Assembly: GCA_964394665.1 (NCBI GenBank)
Contig: CAYMYN010000001.1
Coordinates: 313,971 to 377,970, forward strand
Length of the DNA: 64,000 bases
Direction of reading: 5' to 3'
DNA from: CAYMYN01 sp964394665
GTDB taxonomy: Bacteria; Planctomycetota; UBA1135; GCA-002686595
Shown here piece by piece: positions 24,863 through 34,574 of this stretch; the first letter of the stretch is position 1; every line of letters starts with the position of its first letter. The notes beneath the pieces are model-generated. The model was given only the letters and a program-made list of their open reading frames with translations. It did no database searches and was not told the DNA's origin. A program made the position numbers and the translations under genes.

Positions 24863-27028
24863 TCAGCGCTCCACGGCCGCACAGGCCAGGCGTTCGAGCG
24901 TCCCCCGCAGGCGCTCGGGGTCGACGGGCTTGGTGAGGTGCTCGTCCATGCCCACCGCGAGGCAACGCTCGCGGTCGCCCTGCAGGGCGTGGCTCGTCAG
25001 GGCCACGATGGGGATCGCGGCGCCGCGCGGCCCCGAGGCCCGGATGCGCCGCGTGGCCTCGTAGCCGTCCAGCCCCGGCATCTGGCAGTCCATCAGGACC
25101 GCGTCGAACTCGCCGCCCAGGAAGGCCTCCACGGCCTGGGAACCGTCGCTGACCACCACGACCGTGTGGCCCGCGCGCTCGAGCAGCCGGCGCGCCACGA
25201 GTTGGTTGGTGCGGTCGTCCTCGGCGAGCAGGACCCGCAGCCGGGTTCGGCGCTCGGGCCGCGACTCCGGCCGGACCTCGCACCCCCGGCTCGGCAGCGG
25301 TGCGACTGGCTCGGGCGCGACGCGCCGCAGGCGGGCGCTGAGCCAGAAACACGAGCCGCGACCGGGCTCGCTCTCGAGCCCCACGCCTCCGCCCAGGTGT
25401 TCGGCCAGGGCGCGGGTCAGGGCCAGCCCCAGCCCCGCGCCGCCGTGCCGGCGCGTGGTCGAGTCGTCGAGCTGCGCGAAGGAGCGGAACAGACGCCCCT
25501 GTTCCTGCGGCGCGATGCCGGGGCCCGTGTCGTGGACCTCGACCCGCACGAGCACGCCCGCGGCATCTTCCCGTTCGGGCCGCACGCGCACGCGGACCGC
25601 GCCGCGCTCGGTGAAGCGCAGGGCGTTGTCGATCAGATGCAGGAGGGCCTGCCCCAAGCGCAGCCGGTCGCCCTCGAAGATCCCCGCGACGGACGGGTCG
25701 ATCTCGGCCCGCAGCTCGACGCCCCGTCCGAGGGCTCGCGGGGCGTACAGCTCGAGCGCGGACTCGACCAGCTCGCGCAGGTCGAGCACCTGCGCCTCGA
25801 GCTCGCAGCGCCCCGCTTCGAGCCCGGCGTAGTCGAGCAGGTTCGTGAACAGCTTGGCCAGGGCTCGGGCGCTGTCGCGCGCCGTCGTGGCGAGCTCGCG
25901 CTGCGCGGTCCCGAGCCCATCCGCCATCAGGAGCTCGAGCGCCCCGACCACGCCGTTCAAGGGCGTGCGCAGCTCGTGGCTCATGTTGGTCAGGAAACGG
26001 TCCTTCGAAACGGACGCCGCGCGCGCCTCGACGCTGGCTTGCTCGAGTTCCGTCACGAGACGGCGCAGCTCGCGCCGCTGCGCGCTGAGCCGCCCGATCG
26101 CGAGGAACGCGAGCAGCGCCAGCAGACCGCCGCCCAGGCAGCCCACGCCGGCGAAGCCCCGGTAGGTCGCGGCGAGGGTCGAGTCGGGGATCGCGGCCGT
26201 GACGCGGAAGCGGCGGCCGCCGTACTCGAAACTCTGTTCGCCGATCCGCTCGCCCGCCAACGGAGCGAGCCTGCGTGCGGCGCCTTCCTCGCGCAGTTCG
26301 ATGCGACCTTCGATCGACCAGGCATCCGCGGTGCGCGCGACCAGCCGTTCGAGGGCCAGCAGGCCGATGACGTGGCCGGCGTCCGACTCGCCGCTGGCGG
26401 CTCGGACGGGGGCCACGAGCGCGAGCGTCGGTTCGGAACGCGCGGGGGGCCCCTCGCCCGTCGGAGCGAGCACCCCCGTGATGACCGGCCGCCCGCCCGC
26501 TCGGCCGCGCGCGAGGGTCTCCTCGAGGGCCCCGCCGCGGACCAAGGCGGCGAGCTCCTCGGCCGTGTGGTCGCGTTCGGCCTCGACGAAGCGCAGCTCG
26601 CCCGCGCGCGACGCCGCGACGAAGCCCAGGGCCGTGAAGCCGCCATGCAGGTCCTCGTCCAGGAGGCGGCGCACGAAAGCCGTCCACTCGGCCGGCTCGA
26701 CGCTCTCGCTGGCCTCGAACAGGGCGCGGCAGGAGTCGAGCACGAGCTCCTGCTCCCGCAGGCGCCAGGCGATCTTGCGCGCCATCGACTGGCCCACCCG
26801 TTCGACGTGATCGCGTTCGAGCCGATCGGCGGTCTGGAACAGCAGCCCGGCGACCGCGGCGGTCGCCAGGCCGACCAAGGCGAGCGCGCTCCAAGCGCCG
26901 CGGGAAGACCACAGTCCGCGCCACGACGGGTCGGGGACAGGGCGCGCGGGCGCGGGCGTCGGGGGTTCGGGCATGGGGTCTCGGGGGCCGGACCGCCCCC
27001 GCGGGGCGCGGAGCCCGCTCGCGTCCAT
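24863..27028 (-). CDS. CHASE-domain hybrid sensor histidine kinase with C-terminal receiver
   Basis: The 721-residue protein has a TM helix near 48-66, an extracytoplasmic domain of about 230 residues that resembles CHASE (DHVERVGQSMARKIAWRLREQELVL, GFTALGFV, GVLAPTGEGPPAR), a second TM helix near 300-320, a coiled coil, HisKA (NMSHELRTPLNG, His351) and HATPase (LIDNALRFT, DTGPGIAPQE, GAGLGLAL). It ends in a receiver (AEDDRTNQ, D647 in LMDCQMPG, K in LTKPV). The final acceptor is not encoded nearby. The start is uncertain: ATG 27028 has GGGGAGG 3 bases upstream and a further purine run, while GTG 27040 and ATG 26974 are alternatives. It is divergent from the ECF sigma/kinase pair. Confidence 0.82.
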   Translation of the reverse strand: MDASGLRAPRGRSGPRDPMPEPPTPAPARPVPDPSWRGLWSSRGAWSALALVGLATAAVAGLLFQTADRLERDHVERVGQSMARKIAWRLREQELVLDSCRALFEASESVEPAEWTAFVRRLLDEDLHGGFTALGFVAASRAGELRFVEAERDHTAEELAALVRGGALEETLARGRAGGRPVITGVLAPTGEGPPARSEPTLALVAPVRAASGESDAGHVIGLLALERLVARTADAWSIEGRIELREEGAARRLAPLAGERIGEQSFEYGGRRFRVTAAIPDSTLAATYRGFAGVGCLGGGLLALLAFLAIGRLSAQRRELRRLVTELEQASVEARAASVSKDRFLTNMSHELRTPLNGVVGALELLMADGLGTAQRELATTARDSARALAKLFTNLLDYAGLEAGRCELEAQVLDLRELVESALELYAPRALGRGVELRAEIDPSVAGIFEGDRLRLGQALLHLIDNALRFTERGAVRVRVRPEREDAAGVLVRVEVHDTGPGIAPQEQGRLFRSFAQLDDSTTRRHGGAGLGLALTRALAEHLGGGVGLESEPGRGSCFWLSARLRRVAPEPVAPLPSRGCEVRPESRPERRTRLRVLLAEDDRTNQLVARRLLERAGHTVVVVSDGSQAVEAFLGGEFDAVLMDCQMPGLDGYEATRRIRASGPRGAAIPIVALTSHALQGDRERCLAVGMDEHLTKPVDPERLRGTLERLACAAVER

Positions 27029-27197
27029 CGGCCTCCCCACCCCCTCCCCTGGGGGCCGTTCCCGCCCCGGATGGGCCGATTCCCCGCCCTTGGGACGGAC
27101 CCCGCACCTGCGGCGCGGCGCGCGGGGCGGCGCGCGGCGGCATTTCCGCCTTCCCGCGGCACAATCGGGCCCCAGCGTCTCTTCAGGGGCGGTGCGA

Positions 27198-27207
27198 NNN
27201 NNNNNNN
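27198..27207. other. Assembly gap of ten N
   Basis: Ten N of placeholder length join two contigs 5 bases before the ATG of the ECF sigma gene. The left end finishes in GA and the right end begins with GA, so a 2-base terminal overlap is possible. The promoter region or an alternative start could be affected. Confidence 0.95.
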
Positions 27208-27212
27208 GAGCG

Positions 27213-27809
27213 ATGGTGGACGCCGAACGAGGGACCGCGGGGCTGCTGGAGCGGGCCCGGGGCGGGGATCGGGGCGCGGCGGAGGCCCTCTTCGAGGGGG
27301 CCGCCGAGCGCCTCGCGACCTACGTGCGGGCGCGGCTGGGGCCCGAGCTGGGTGCGCAGGTCGAGCTCGCCGACGTGCTCCAGGAGACCTACGCCCAGGC
27401 CCTGAAGGACCTCGTCCGCTTCCAAGACCGGGGGCCGGGCTCGTTCGCGGCCTGGCTGTGTCGGGTCGCCGAACGGCGCCTGCTCGACCTCGCCAAGCAC
27501 GGGCGCGCGGCGCGGCGACGGCCGCCGGGGAACGTGCTCCCCGCCGAGGTGCTGCTCGAGCGCGCGCGGCGCTCGGAGGCCGGGCCGCGCACCGCCGCGG
27601 AGCGCGGCGAACGCGACGAACGCCTGCGCGCGGCGCTGACGAACCTCGAGCCCGAGCAACGCGCGGCCGTGCTCGACCGGCACTTCCTCGACCTCTCCCT
27701 CGAGGAGGTCGCGCGCCGCGCCGGCCGCAGCGTGGCCGCCACCCGCCGGCTGTTGGCGCGCGGCCTGGCGAACCTGGGCGCGGCCCTGGACGCGGGGGAC
27801 GGGGCATGA
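27213..27809 (+). CDS. ECF sigma factor paired with a Ser/Thr kinase
   Basis: The 198-residue sigma factor has region 2 (ELADVLQETYAQALKDLVRFQDRGPGSFAAWLCRVAERRLLDLAKH in pieces) and region 4 (LTNLEPEQRAAVLDRHFLDLSLEEVARRAGRSVAATRRLLARGLANL, in pieces). The SxxxFxxWLxxIxxxxLLDxxR pattern and the short linker are those of the planctomycete ECF groups encoded next to Ser/Thr kinases. There is no anti-sigma gene. It overlaps the kinase start by ATGA, so the kinase is the probable regulator. The ATG at 27213 follows a sequence gap by 5 bases; a start farther upstream cannot be excluded, though GC-rich sequence before the gap shows no clear alternative. Confidence 0.85.
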   Translation: MVDAERGTAGLLERARGGDRGAAEALFEGAAERLATYVRARLGPELGAQVELADVLQETYAQALKDLVRFQDRGPGSFAAWLCRVAERRLLDLAKHGRAARRRPPGNVLPAEVLLERARRSEAGPRTAAERGERDERLRAALTNLEPEQRAAVLDRHFLDLSLEEVARRAGRSVAATRRLLARGLANLGAALDAGDGA

Positions 27810-30800
27810 GCGGCGCCGACGACTCGCACGCGGGCGGCGCCGACGAACGCCTGTTCCGGGCCGCCGAGGAGCTGGCCGCGGCGCGCGCCCAGGGCCGGGC
27901 GCACGACACCGGGGCGTTGGCGGCGCGGCACGGCCTCGATGGAGCCGAGGTGGAGCGCGTCGCGCGGGCCCTCGAATGGCTCGCCGACCCCGGGGCTGAC
28001 GCAGGCGACGAACGTGTCGAGATCCCGCGGCCCGAGGTGCCCGCGGACTACGAGCTGCTCGAGGAGCTCGGCCGCGGCGGCATGGGCATCGTCTACCGCG
28101 CGCGCCAGCGGTCCCTGGAGCGCGAGGTCGCGCTCAAGGTGCTGTTGCCCGGCGAGCTGCTCTTCGGCGAGGGCCTGGCGCGTTTCCGGCGCGAGGCCAA
28201 GAGCCTGGCGCGCCTGCGCCACCCGCACATCGTCACCATCCACGAGGTCGGCGAACACGCGGGCAGGCTCTTCTACACCATGGACCTGATCGAGGGCGCG
28301 CCGCTCTCGAAGCTGATCGCCGGCGGTGAACTCAGCGTGGCGCGTTCGGTGCGCCTGGTGCGCCAGGTCGCGGGCGCCGTCGCCTACGTACACCAACGCG
28401 GCCTCCTGCACCGCGACCTCAAGCCCCAGAACGTGCTCGTGGACGGCGAGGGCGACGCGTTCGTGGTCGACTTCGGCCTGGCGCGCGAGGGCGCGGCGCA
28501 CGCGGACTCGATGACGGGCTCGGGCCGTCTGCTCGGCACGCCGGCCTACATGGCCCCCGAGCAGGCCCGGGGCGAGCGCGCCCGTGTCGGCGAGGCCACC
28601 GACGTGTACGCCCTGGGCGCGATCCTCTACGAGTGCCTCACCGGCCGCGCGCCCTTCGGCGGCGCGGGCATCGCGGAGACGATCCACGCCGTGCTGCACC
28701 GTGAGCCCGCGCCGATGCGGCGCATCGACCCGCGCATCCCGCCGGCGCTCGAGTGGATCGTGCTGCGCGCGATGGCCAAGGATCCCGCCGAGCGCTATCC
28801 GACGGCCCAGGCGCTGCAGGAGGACCTCGAACGCTTCGAGCAGGGCCTCGCGGTGCGCGCCGAGCCGCCGAGCCTGCTGCGCCGCGCCAGGCAGCTCGCA
28901 CGCCGCGAGCGCAAGGTCTTGCTGGCGGTGATCCTGACCCTGCTGGTGGTTGGCGCCGGTTTCCAAGGGCTCGTGCGTCCGCGCCTGGGCCCCTCGCGCG
29001 AGGGTCTGCTGCGCCTCGTCCAAGAGCTCGAGTCCCGCGGCGAACACGCCGCCGCGGCGGCCCTGGTCGAGCGCCTGCTCGCGGACCAGCGCGGCGACCT
29101 CATGACGTTTCGCTCGTGGTTCCTGGCGCGCCTCGCGCAGCGCGGGGAGCTGGTCGCGCGGGGCGAGTTCGAGCGAGCCGGGGCCCTCGACGCGGATTTG
29201 GCCTCCGCCCTCGAATCGCGGCGGTCGGCGCTGCGCACGGGCGAACCGCTGGCGGACGCCGAGGACCGCGCGCTCGAGTTGCTCGCGCTGCGCCTGGCCG
29301 TCGTGCGCGCCCAGGTGCCGCCGATCGACACCCGCGCTACGCGGAGCGACAGTCCACGGCCCGCCTTCGCCCTGGTCTGGCGGTGGCTCGACGGGGAGCG
29401 CGTCGTGGCCGACGACTTCGAGCCGGGGACGAGCGAAACCCTGCGTTGGTTCGCGGCGGAGGTCTTCAGCGAGATGCTCGACCCCAAGCGGACCTCCGCG
29501 ACGAGCTTGACCCTGGGTCTCGAGCTCCTGCGCCACAGCCCCCCGTTGGCGGTGGCCTTCGCCGATCCCGAGCGCGCCGAGGATCTGGTGCGCGCGGTAA
29601 CGAGGTTCGGGGCGCACATCGATCCCGATCTCGGCCCCGCGCCAGGCGCCCTCCTCCAGCAACACGGCGCCGCAGCACCTTGGAACGAACTGCTCGCCGC
29701 CCTACCCAGCGCGCGCTTGGTCGAGCTCTTGCTCGAGCCCGCGCGTCGGGATGGTGGGTTGGCCGCGCGGCTCTTGGCCTGGCTCGCGGACCTGCCGCCC
29801 AGACTCGACGACCCGGAGCTCGCCGCGCGCGTGCTCTCCGCCGACGCGCACACGGCCGAAGCGTTGCGGCGCGGGGCGGCCCGCGGCCTCGTGGACGACT
29901 CGCAGCCGAACTACGATCTCGAAGCGTGGTTCGAGTCGCGCGCGCTCGATCCGCGCTACGATCCAAGCGACCCGCTGCTCGCGCTGGCAAGTGCTTTGGG
30001 GGCCGACGCCCACCTCTCCGATCGCGCGGCGCTGCTCGCGGCCTTCGACCGCGCCGAGATCAGGCGCCGCCGAGCCTGGCACGTGCTCTTCACCCTGCTC
30101 GATCCCGAGCCCGATGCGCCGCGCTGGCCCGGCTTGGGCCGGGAAGAGGGCGAACCGCCGCAGCTCGCCTCGGCCTGGCACCTGCGCTGGGGTTCGCCGC
30201 CGCCCACGGCCTGGCGCCTGCGCCTCGGACGTTTCGAACGCGACGCCTGGAGCGCGCCCTGGACCTTCACGGACCTCGGCACCCTCGTCCCCGACGCGCG
30301 CGGAGTGTTGGGCCACAGCGAGCCCTTCGCGCTCGTCCCGTCCGGACGCCGCGATCCGGTGGAGACGCTGGAGTTGCATCGCACAAGAGCGCGCAGGTTC
30401 TTGGACGGCGGCTGGCCGGCACGGGCGGAGCGCCCGAGCGAATCGACGCGCCTCGTCCTGCGCGCGCGCCTGGGCTGGGGCCCGGGCGGCTTCGCGGCGC
30501 GCTTCGAGGGGTCGCACCTCGAGGGCCCGGGGCGTTCCTTCGCGCTCGAGGCGGATTCGCTCGGCGAGCTCCTACCGGGGGAGATCGCCCCTGTCCTGCG
30601 CGCACGCGGCAGCTCACCGCCGTTGGAATGGGACGTGCGCGAGTCCTTCCACGTCGCCTGGCTCGTGCCCGCGGACGATTCGGACGAGGGTCTGGACGAG
30701 TCGGCTTGGCGCACGGGGCTCGCGCGGGCCCTGACCCAGGCCGCGGGCGAGGAGTTCGGGCTGTCTCCCGTGCGAACGCCCCGCGATCGGAGCTGGATGC

Positions 30801-32035
30801 GTTCCGTCGCCAGAATGGCGGCGGAGATCGCCTTGCCCGAGGCACTCGAGCCCCTGCGCACCCTGAGCCGGCGCGAGCTCGACTCCCGGGGACGCGCAGC
30901 GCTCGAGGCGGCCCACCGTCGCCTGGGTCGGCCCGCGCCCCTCTCCCTCGCGGGGCATCTGATCTCGGCCAGGCTGAGCGCCGGGGACGGGAGAGCGCTC
31001 GAGGATCTCCGCGCGCGCGGCATGGATCTGGACCGGCTCGAAGCGGGCCTGCCGTGGCTCGCGCGCCTGTGGCTCGAGAGCGACGACGTGGGCGTGCGCG
31101 CCGCGGCCCGGGAACAGGTGAGTGCCCAGCGTGTGCCGCCAGCCGCACGGGTCGAACTCGCCCGCGCCCTCGAGGCACGCGGCGAGGAGTTGCCGCGCGC
31201 CTTCCTGCCCACCCTGGCGGATGCCGCGGGAAAGGCGCGCCAGTGGACCGCGCTGCGCGTGCTCGGGTGGGTCGTATTGGGAGGGATCGGCGTCGCGCTG
31301 GCGGTCGGTCTTTCGCGCCTGACGCGCCGCTGGCGAGGCTCGCCGCCGAAGTTCGGCCGTCCCCGGCTGCGCTCGTTGGCCGCGGCCGCCGTGCCCGTGC
31401 TGCTGCTCCTCTCGTTCGCCGTGCCTGGCTTCGCGAGCGGCGCGACGCCGTTCTGGACTCGTTCGTCGCTCACGCACGGGACCTGGCCGGCATGGACCGC
31501 GTCCACGCTCGCCCTGTCGGTCCTGTTCGCGTGCCTCGCGGCGTGGCGGCGAGGGCGCACGTTCGCCTGGGTCTGCGCGGCGCTGTACGCGGCGACCCTC
31601 GGCGCCCAGCTCGAGGGTTCGGAGCGCGGCCGCGCCCTGGCGGTAGTGCTGCACGCCCTGGCCTACGCCTCGATCTTCCCGTGTCTGTTCGAGCGCTGGA
31701 CCTTCCCCGTCGCCACGCGCTGGAGGTACGCGTCGTGGCTGTTGTTCGCGTTGGTGGCGATCGCACCCTTCGAGCAGTCTTTGCTCGGCCTCTCCCTCAC
31801 GCTGGAGGTCTGGGGAGATCCTGGCCTGCACCTCGCGGGCCTGCGCCTCGCCGCCTGGAGCGAGGCGCACGGCCCGAACGCGGCCCGCGCCCTGGCCATG
31901 AACAACCACTTCTACGTCTTCTGGCTGTGGGCGATGCTCCACCACTGGAGCCAGGGCACCTGGGGTGGTGCCCTGCGGTCCGCGCCTGCGCAACCGCCCC
32001 GGAGCTCGCGAGCGGCGAACCCCGGGGCGGCCTGA
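27806..32035 (+). CDS. Giant Ser/Thr protein kinase with a polytopic membrane C-terminus
   Basis: The protein has 1409 residues. A 75-residue N-terminal segment precedes a complete Hanks-type kinase domain (about 76-345) with GRGGMG, VALKVLL, HRDLKPQN (Asp204), DFGLA (Asp222) and GTPAYMAPEQ. A single TM helix lies at about 370-390. Roughly 780 residues of Ala/Leu/Arg/Glu-rich helical sequence without a recognised domain follow, and then six or seven TM segments in the last 260 residues (for example VLGWVVLGGIGVALAVGL, AAAVPVLLLLSFAVPG, FAWVCAALYAATLG, LLFALVAIAPF). The C-terminus is unlike the WD40 or TPR tails usual in planctomycete kinases. It starts inside the ECF sigma stop codon and probably controls that sigma factor by phosphorylation; this is inferred. 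Confidence 0.83.
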   Translation: MSGADDSHAGGADERLFRAAEELAAARAQGRAHDTGALAARHGLDGAEVERVARALEWLADPGADAGDERVEIPRPEVPADYELLEELGRGGMGIVYRARQRSLEREVALKVLLPGELLFGEGLARFRREAKSLARLRHPHIVTIHEVGEHAGRLFYTMDLIEGAPLSKLIAGGELSVARSVRLVRQVAGAVAYVHQRGLLHRDLKPQNVLVDGEGDAFVVDFGLAREGAAHADSMTGSGRLLGTPAYMAPEQARGERARVGEATDVYALGAILYECLTGRAPFGGAGIAETIHAVLHREPAPMRRIDPRIPPALEWIVLRAMAKDPAERYPTAQALQEDLERFEQGLAVRAEPPSLLRRARQLARRERKVLLAVILTLLVVGAGFQGLVRPRLGPSREGLLRLVQELESRGEHAAAAALVERLLADQRGDLMTFRSWFLARLAQRGELVARGEFERAGALDADLASALESRRSALRTGEPLADAEDRALELLALRLAVVRAQVPPIDTRATRSDSPRPAFALVWRWLDGERVVADDFEPGTSETLRWFAAEVFSEMLDPKRTSATSLTLGLELLRHSPPLAVAFADPERAEDLVRAVTRFGAHIDPDLGPAPGALLQQHGAAAPWNELLAALPSARLVELLLEPARRDGGLAARLLAWLADLPPRLDDPELAARVLSADAHTAEALRRGAARGLVDDSQPNYDLEAWFESRALDPRYDPSDPLLALASALGADAHLSDRAALLAAFDRAEIRRRRAWHVLFTLLDPEPDAPRWPGLGREEGEPPQLASAWHLRWGSPPPTAWRLRLGRFERDAWSAPWTFTDLGTLVPDARGVLGHSEPFALVPSGRRDPVETLELHRTRARRFLDGGWPARAERPSESTRLVLRARLGWGPGGFAARFEGSHLEGPGRSFALEADSLGELLPGEIAPVLRARGSSPPLEWDVRESFHVAWLVPADDSDEGLDESAWRTGLARALTQAAGEEFGLSPVRTPRDRSWMRSVARMAAEIALPEALEPLRTLSRRELDSRGRAALEAAHRRLGRPAPLSLAGHLISARLSAGDGRALEDLRARGMDLDRLEAGLPWLARLWLESDDVGVRAAAREQVSAQRVPPAARVELARALEARGEELPRAFLPTLADAAGKARQWTALRVLGWVVLGGIGVALAVGLSRLTRRWRGSPPKFGRPRLRSLAAAAVPVLLLLSFAVPGFASGATPFWTRSSLTHGTWPAWTASTLALSVLFACLAAWRRGRTFAWVCAALYAATLGAQLEGSERGRALAVVLHALAYASIFPCLFERWTFPVATRWRYASWLLFALVAIAPFEQSLLGLSLTLEVWGDPGLHLAGLRLAAWSEAHGPNAARALAMNNHFYVFWLWAMLHHWSQGTWGGALRSAPAQPPRSSRAANPGAA

Positions 32036-32054
32036 TGGACCGACGAAGACCGCG

Positions 32055-34574
32055 TCAGGGCGTCCAGGGGATCGCCAGCGCGTTGGTGAGGTTGAAGGTC
32101 CCCGGCGTGCACGTACCCGCGGTGTCGCGGTACCACGACTGGTAGTAGAAGGTGCCCCCGAGGACCGGCAACGCGCCGGAGATCGAGATCGGCAGGTCAC
32201 CCGTACCCGGACCGTAGCCCGCGACGCCGCCGGCGGCGATGCGCACGCCCAAGCGGCGTACGGCTCCGCCGACGCAGCGCAGGCCATCGCCGAACACCAC
32301 GCCCGCGCCGCCGTTCACGGGCGCCGTGCCCTGGAAGAAGAGCATCGAGGCCGTGGCCGGAACGCCCTGGCAGGCGAGCCACACGTCGTCCGAGCTCACG
32401 CTCGCCGTGCCGAAGGCCAAGAGCGACGCGCCCTCGGACGTGGCCGAGTTGGCGCAGCCCCGGCCGCTCGTGCCGAAGTTGCCGCAGGGGCAGGCGGCGG
32501 CGCTGCCGTCGCCGGCGCACAACGTCTGGGCGGGTTCGGGGACCTCGGTCACGCTCAGACGGACGTAGTCGAGGAACGAGCGGTACCCGGCGCGCTCGGC
32601 ATACAGCAGGAACGTCACCCGGTTCCCCGCTCCGACGTAGCGCGGGATGTCGGTGCGGAGGTTCGCGCGGATGAACCCGTCGCGGGTGCCGGCCCAACTG
32701 TCGAGGTAGTTGTTCTGGCCGTGGTTGCCCCGGCCGTCACCCCACTGGCCGGCGAGCGGATCCCACACGTAGAGCTCGAGCTCGGTGCAGTTCTGCGCGT
32801 AGCCCTCGACCAGGATCTCGAGGTCCAGGATGCGCGCGGGATCCTCCTGGAGCGTGAACTCGAGCACGTGCGTCGACTCGAAGCCCGAGCTGGGCGTCGG
32901 GGAGATGTAGCGACCCGTGTCGGAGTCGCCCGCCGTGGCGTTCGAGGTCGCGAGCGCGGCGTAGTTGGCCGCGGAAAGCGGGTTGCTCACCGCCTGGCGC
33001 ACGCCGCTCACGGCGTTCCAACTGGACGTCTGCGAGCCCCACGCCCAACGGTCGAAGCCGGCGCCGCTCGAGAAGTCGTACAGCGTGCGGCGCGCGGGGG
33101 CGATGCGGAAGTCGGCCGCGCTCTGGGCCTCGGAGATCCCGAGACCGAGCCCGGTCGCGCGCACCCGGACCCGCGCCCGGTCGGTGGCGACGACCGGCAC
33201 CGTCCAGGCATGGCTGCCGGTGTTCGCGACGCTCGCGATCGGAAGCCACTGGTTTCCCCCGTCCGGGGACCAGGACAACTCGACGATCGGGATCGGCACG
33301 TTGTCCGTGTCGGTCACGGCCCACTCGATCTCGTAGGTCTCGCCCGCGGCGAGCAATTGACCACCATCGGGCCGCACGACGTGCACCGCGGGCACCGGCT
33401 CGGTCCGCCGCGGCACCTGCTTGACGATGCAGTGGATCGCGCCCGAGGCCGGGATGATCCCGTAGCAGTCGATCGGGATGATCTCGACGCCCGGACCCGC
33501 CGCCGTCTGCCAGGTCGAGATCGCAAAGGAGTCGTCCGCCAGGTAGGCCGCGTTCCCCGAGCCATAGGAGGGCACGAAGATGCGGTCGTTGACGCGGAAG
33601 GCGTTGGCGTAGGTGTAGTGGACGCCGCCGGAGTTCCAGGCCCAGGGCCGGTGCACCGTGAAGCCCAGGTTCTGCATGTAGATCGCGGCGTTGTCCGTGA
33701 TCTGGATCGCGGTCGCGTTCGAACCCGGCTTGAAGCGCGAGATGATCACGTTGGTGGGATCGACGATGTACATCCACATGTCGATGTGGCCCGTGCCGTC
33801 GACCGTGGTCGGCAACTGGGGCAACACGTGCACCACGTCGATGCCCTGGAAGCGCGAGTAGATGTCGGCGATCGAGGTGCTGTTCCAACCCGCTCCCGAG
33901 GGGTTGTCCAGGTTCACGAGCGCCGACATGAAGGCGCTGCGCCCCGGCCCGGGCATGAAGTTGCCGCCCGAGAAGTACAGGCCCATGTCGTAGGTCGGGA
34001 CACCGAAGTCCTCGTCGCCCACGCGGGTCGGGATGAAGTTGTCCGCGGGGCGGTTGGGGTAGTAGTGGCTGTCCGCGATCGTCAGGGCGCCGTCCTGCCA
34101 CACGAAGTGCGGGCCGTAGTCGCGCATCCAGATCGAGTTGGTCGGCTGCTGGATGAACACCACCTTCGAGAGGTCCGCGCCCGCCGCCGCGAAGCTGCTG
34201 GCGGCCGAGTTCTGCTGGGAGGTGCTGGAGACGACGACGTAGGCGATGTCGTCGTGGGCCGGATCGCCGGTCAGCGCGGCGACGCAGTCGCGCACGACGC
34301 TCGGCCAAGCGCCCGTGCTGTAGCGGAACAGCACGCCGCGGGTCGGCGTGTACTCCGCCGGCGAGGCCAGCACCCCGGAGCTGGGGGCCAGCATCGCGCC
34401 CGCCACGTCGACCGCGAAGGGCGTCATTCGTTGGGCGGGATCGAAGGGCGTGCCCCCCTCGCGCACCCGCGGCAAGGGCACGGATTCCTGGGGCAGCGCG
34501 ACGGCCAGGGTAGGCACGAACGCGGCGAACAGCGCGGCGGCGCGCGCGACGGAAACGAGTGCGGGTCTCGGCAT
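32055..34574 (-). CDS. Secreted agmatine/peptidylarginine-deiminase-like protein with beta domains
   Basis: The 839-residue protein has a Sec signal (MPRPALVSVARAAALFAAF...AVA). The PAD_porph/agmatine-deiminase fold then shows all expected catalytic elements: WMRDYGPHF (Asp), SGGNF, DGTGHIDMW (His and Asp) and the nucleophile in SGAIHCIVKQ (Cys382). An Ig/FN3-like domain (ETYEIEWAVTD, WSPDGGNQWLPIA) and a jelly-roll-like domain (DFSSGAGFDRWAW...RVTFLLYAERAGYRSFLDYVRL, in pieces) follow. The last 150 residues form a Cys-rich module shared with the protein at 47090-48469. Deimination of arginine side chains or guanidino compounds outside the cytoplasm is the likely activity. GGAG lies 7 bases before the ATG at 34574, and a TAGCCT -10 candidate lies at 34706-34701. 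Confidence 0.8.
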   Translation of the reverse strand: MPRPALVSVARAAALFAAFVPTLAVALPQESVPLPRVREGGTPFDPAQRMTPFAVDVAGAMLAPSSGVLASPAEYTPTRGVLFRYSTGAWPSVVRDCVAALTGDPAHDDIAYVVVSSTSQQNSAASSFAAAGADLSKVVFIQQPTNSIWMRDYGPHFVWQDGALTIADSHYYPNRPADNFIPTRVGDEDFGVPTYDMGLYFSGGNFMPGPGRSAFMSALVNLDNPSGAGWNSTSIADIYSRFQGIDVVHVLPQLPTTVDGTGHIDMWMYIVDPTNVIISRFKPGSNATAIQITDNAAIYMQNLGFTVHRPWAWNSGGVHYTYANAFRVNDRIFVPSYGSGNAAYLADDSFAISTWQTAAGPGVEIIPIDCYGIIPASGAIHCIVKQVPRRTEPVPAVHVVRPDGGQLLAAGETYEIEWAVTDTDNVPIPIVELSWSPDGGNQWLPIASVANTGSHAWTVPVVATDRARVRVRATGLGLGISEAQSAADFRIAPARRTLYDFSSGAGFDRWAWGSQTSSWNAVSGVRQAVSNPLSAANYAALATSNATAGDSDTGRYISPTPSSGFESTHVLEFTLQEDPARILDLEILVEGYAQNCTELELYVWDPLAGQWGDGRGNHGQNNYLDSWAGTRDGFIRANLRTDIPRYVGAGNRVTFLLYAERAGYRSFLDYVRLSVTEVPEPAQTLCAGDGSAAACPCGNFGTSGRGCANSATSEGASLLAFGTASVSSDDVWLACQGVPATASMLFFQGTAPVNGGAGVVFGDGLRCVGGAVRRLGVRIAAGGVAGYGPGTGDLPISISGALPVLGGTFYYQSWYRDTAGTCTPGTFNLTNALAIPWTP

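Noticed and set aside
24704..27805. Long open frame on the plus strand opposite the GntR and CHASE hybrid kinase genes
   Set aside because: It is the antisense of clearly recognised minus-strand genes. In GC-rich DNA such shadows are common, and only its downstream part (from 27806) shows a real kinase.
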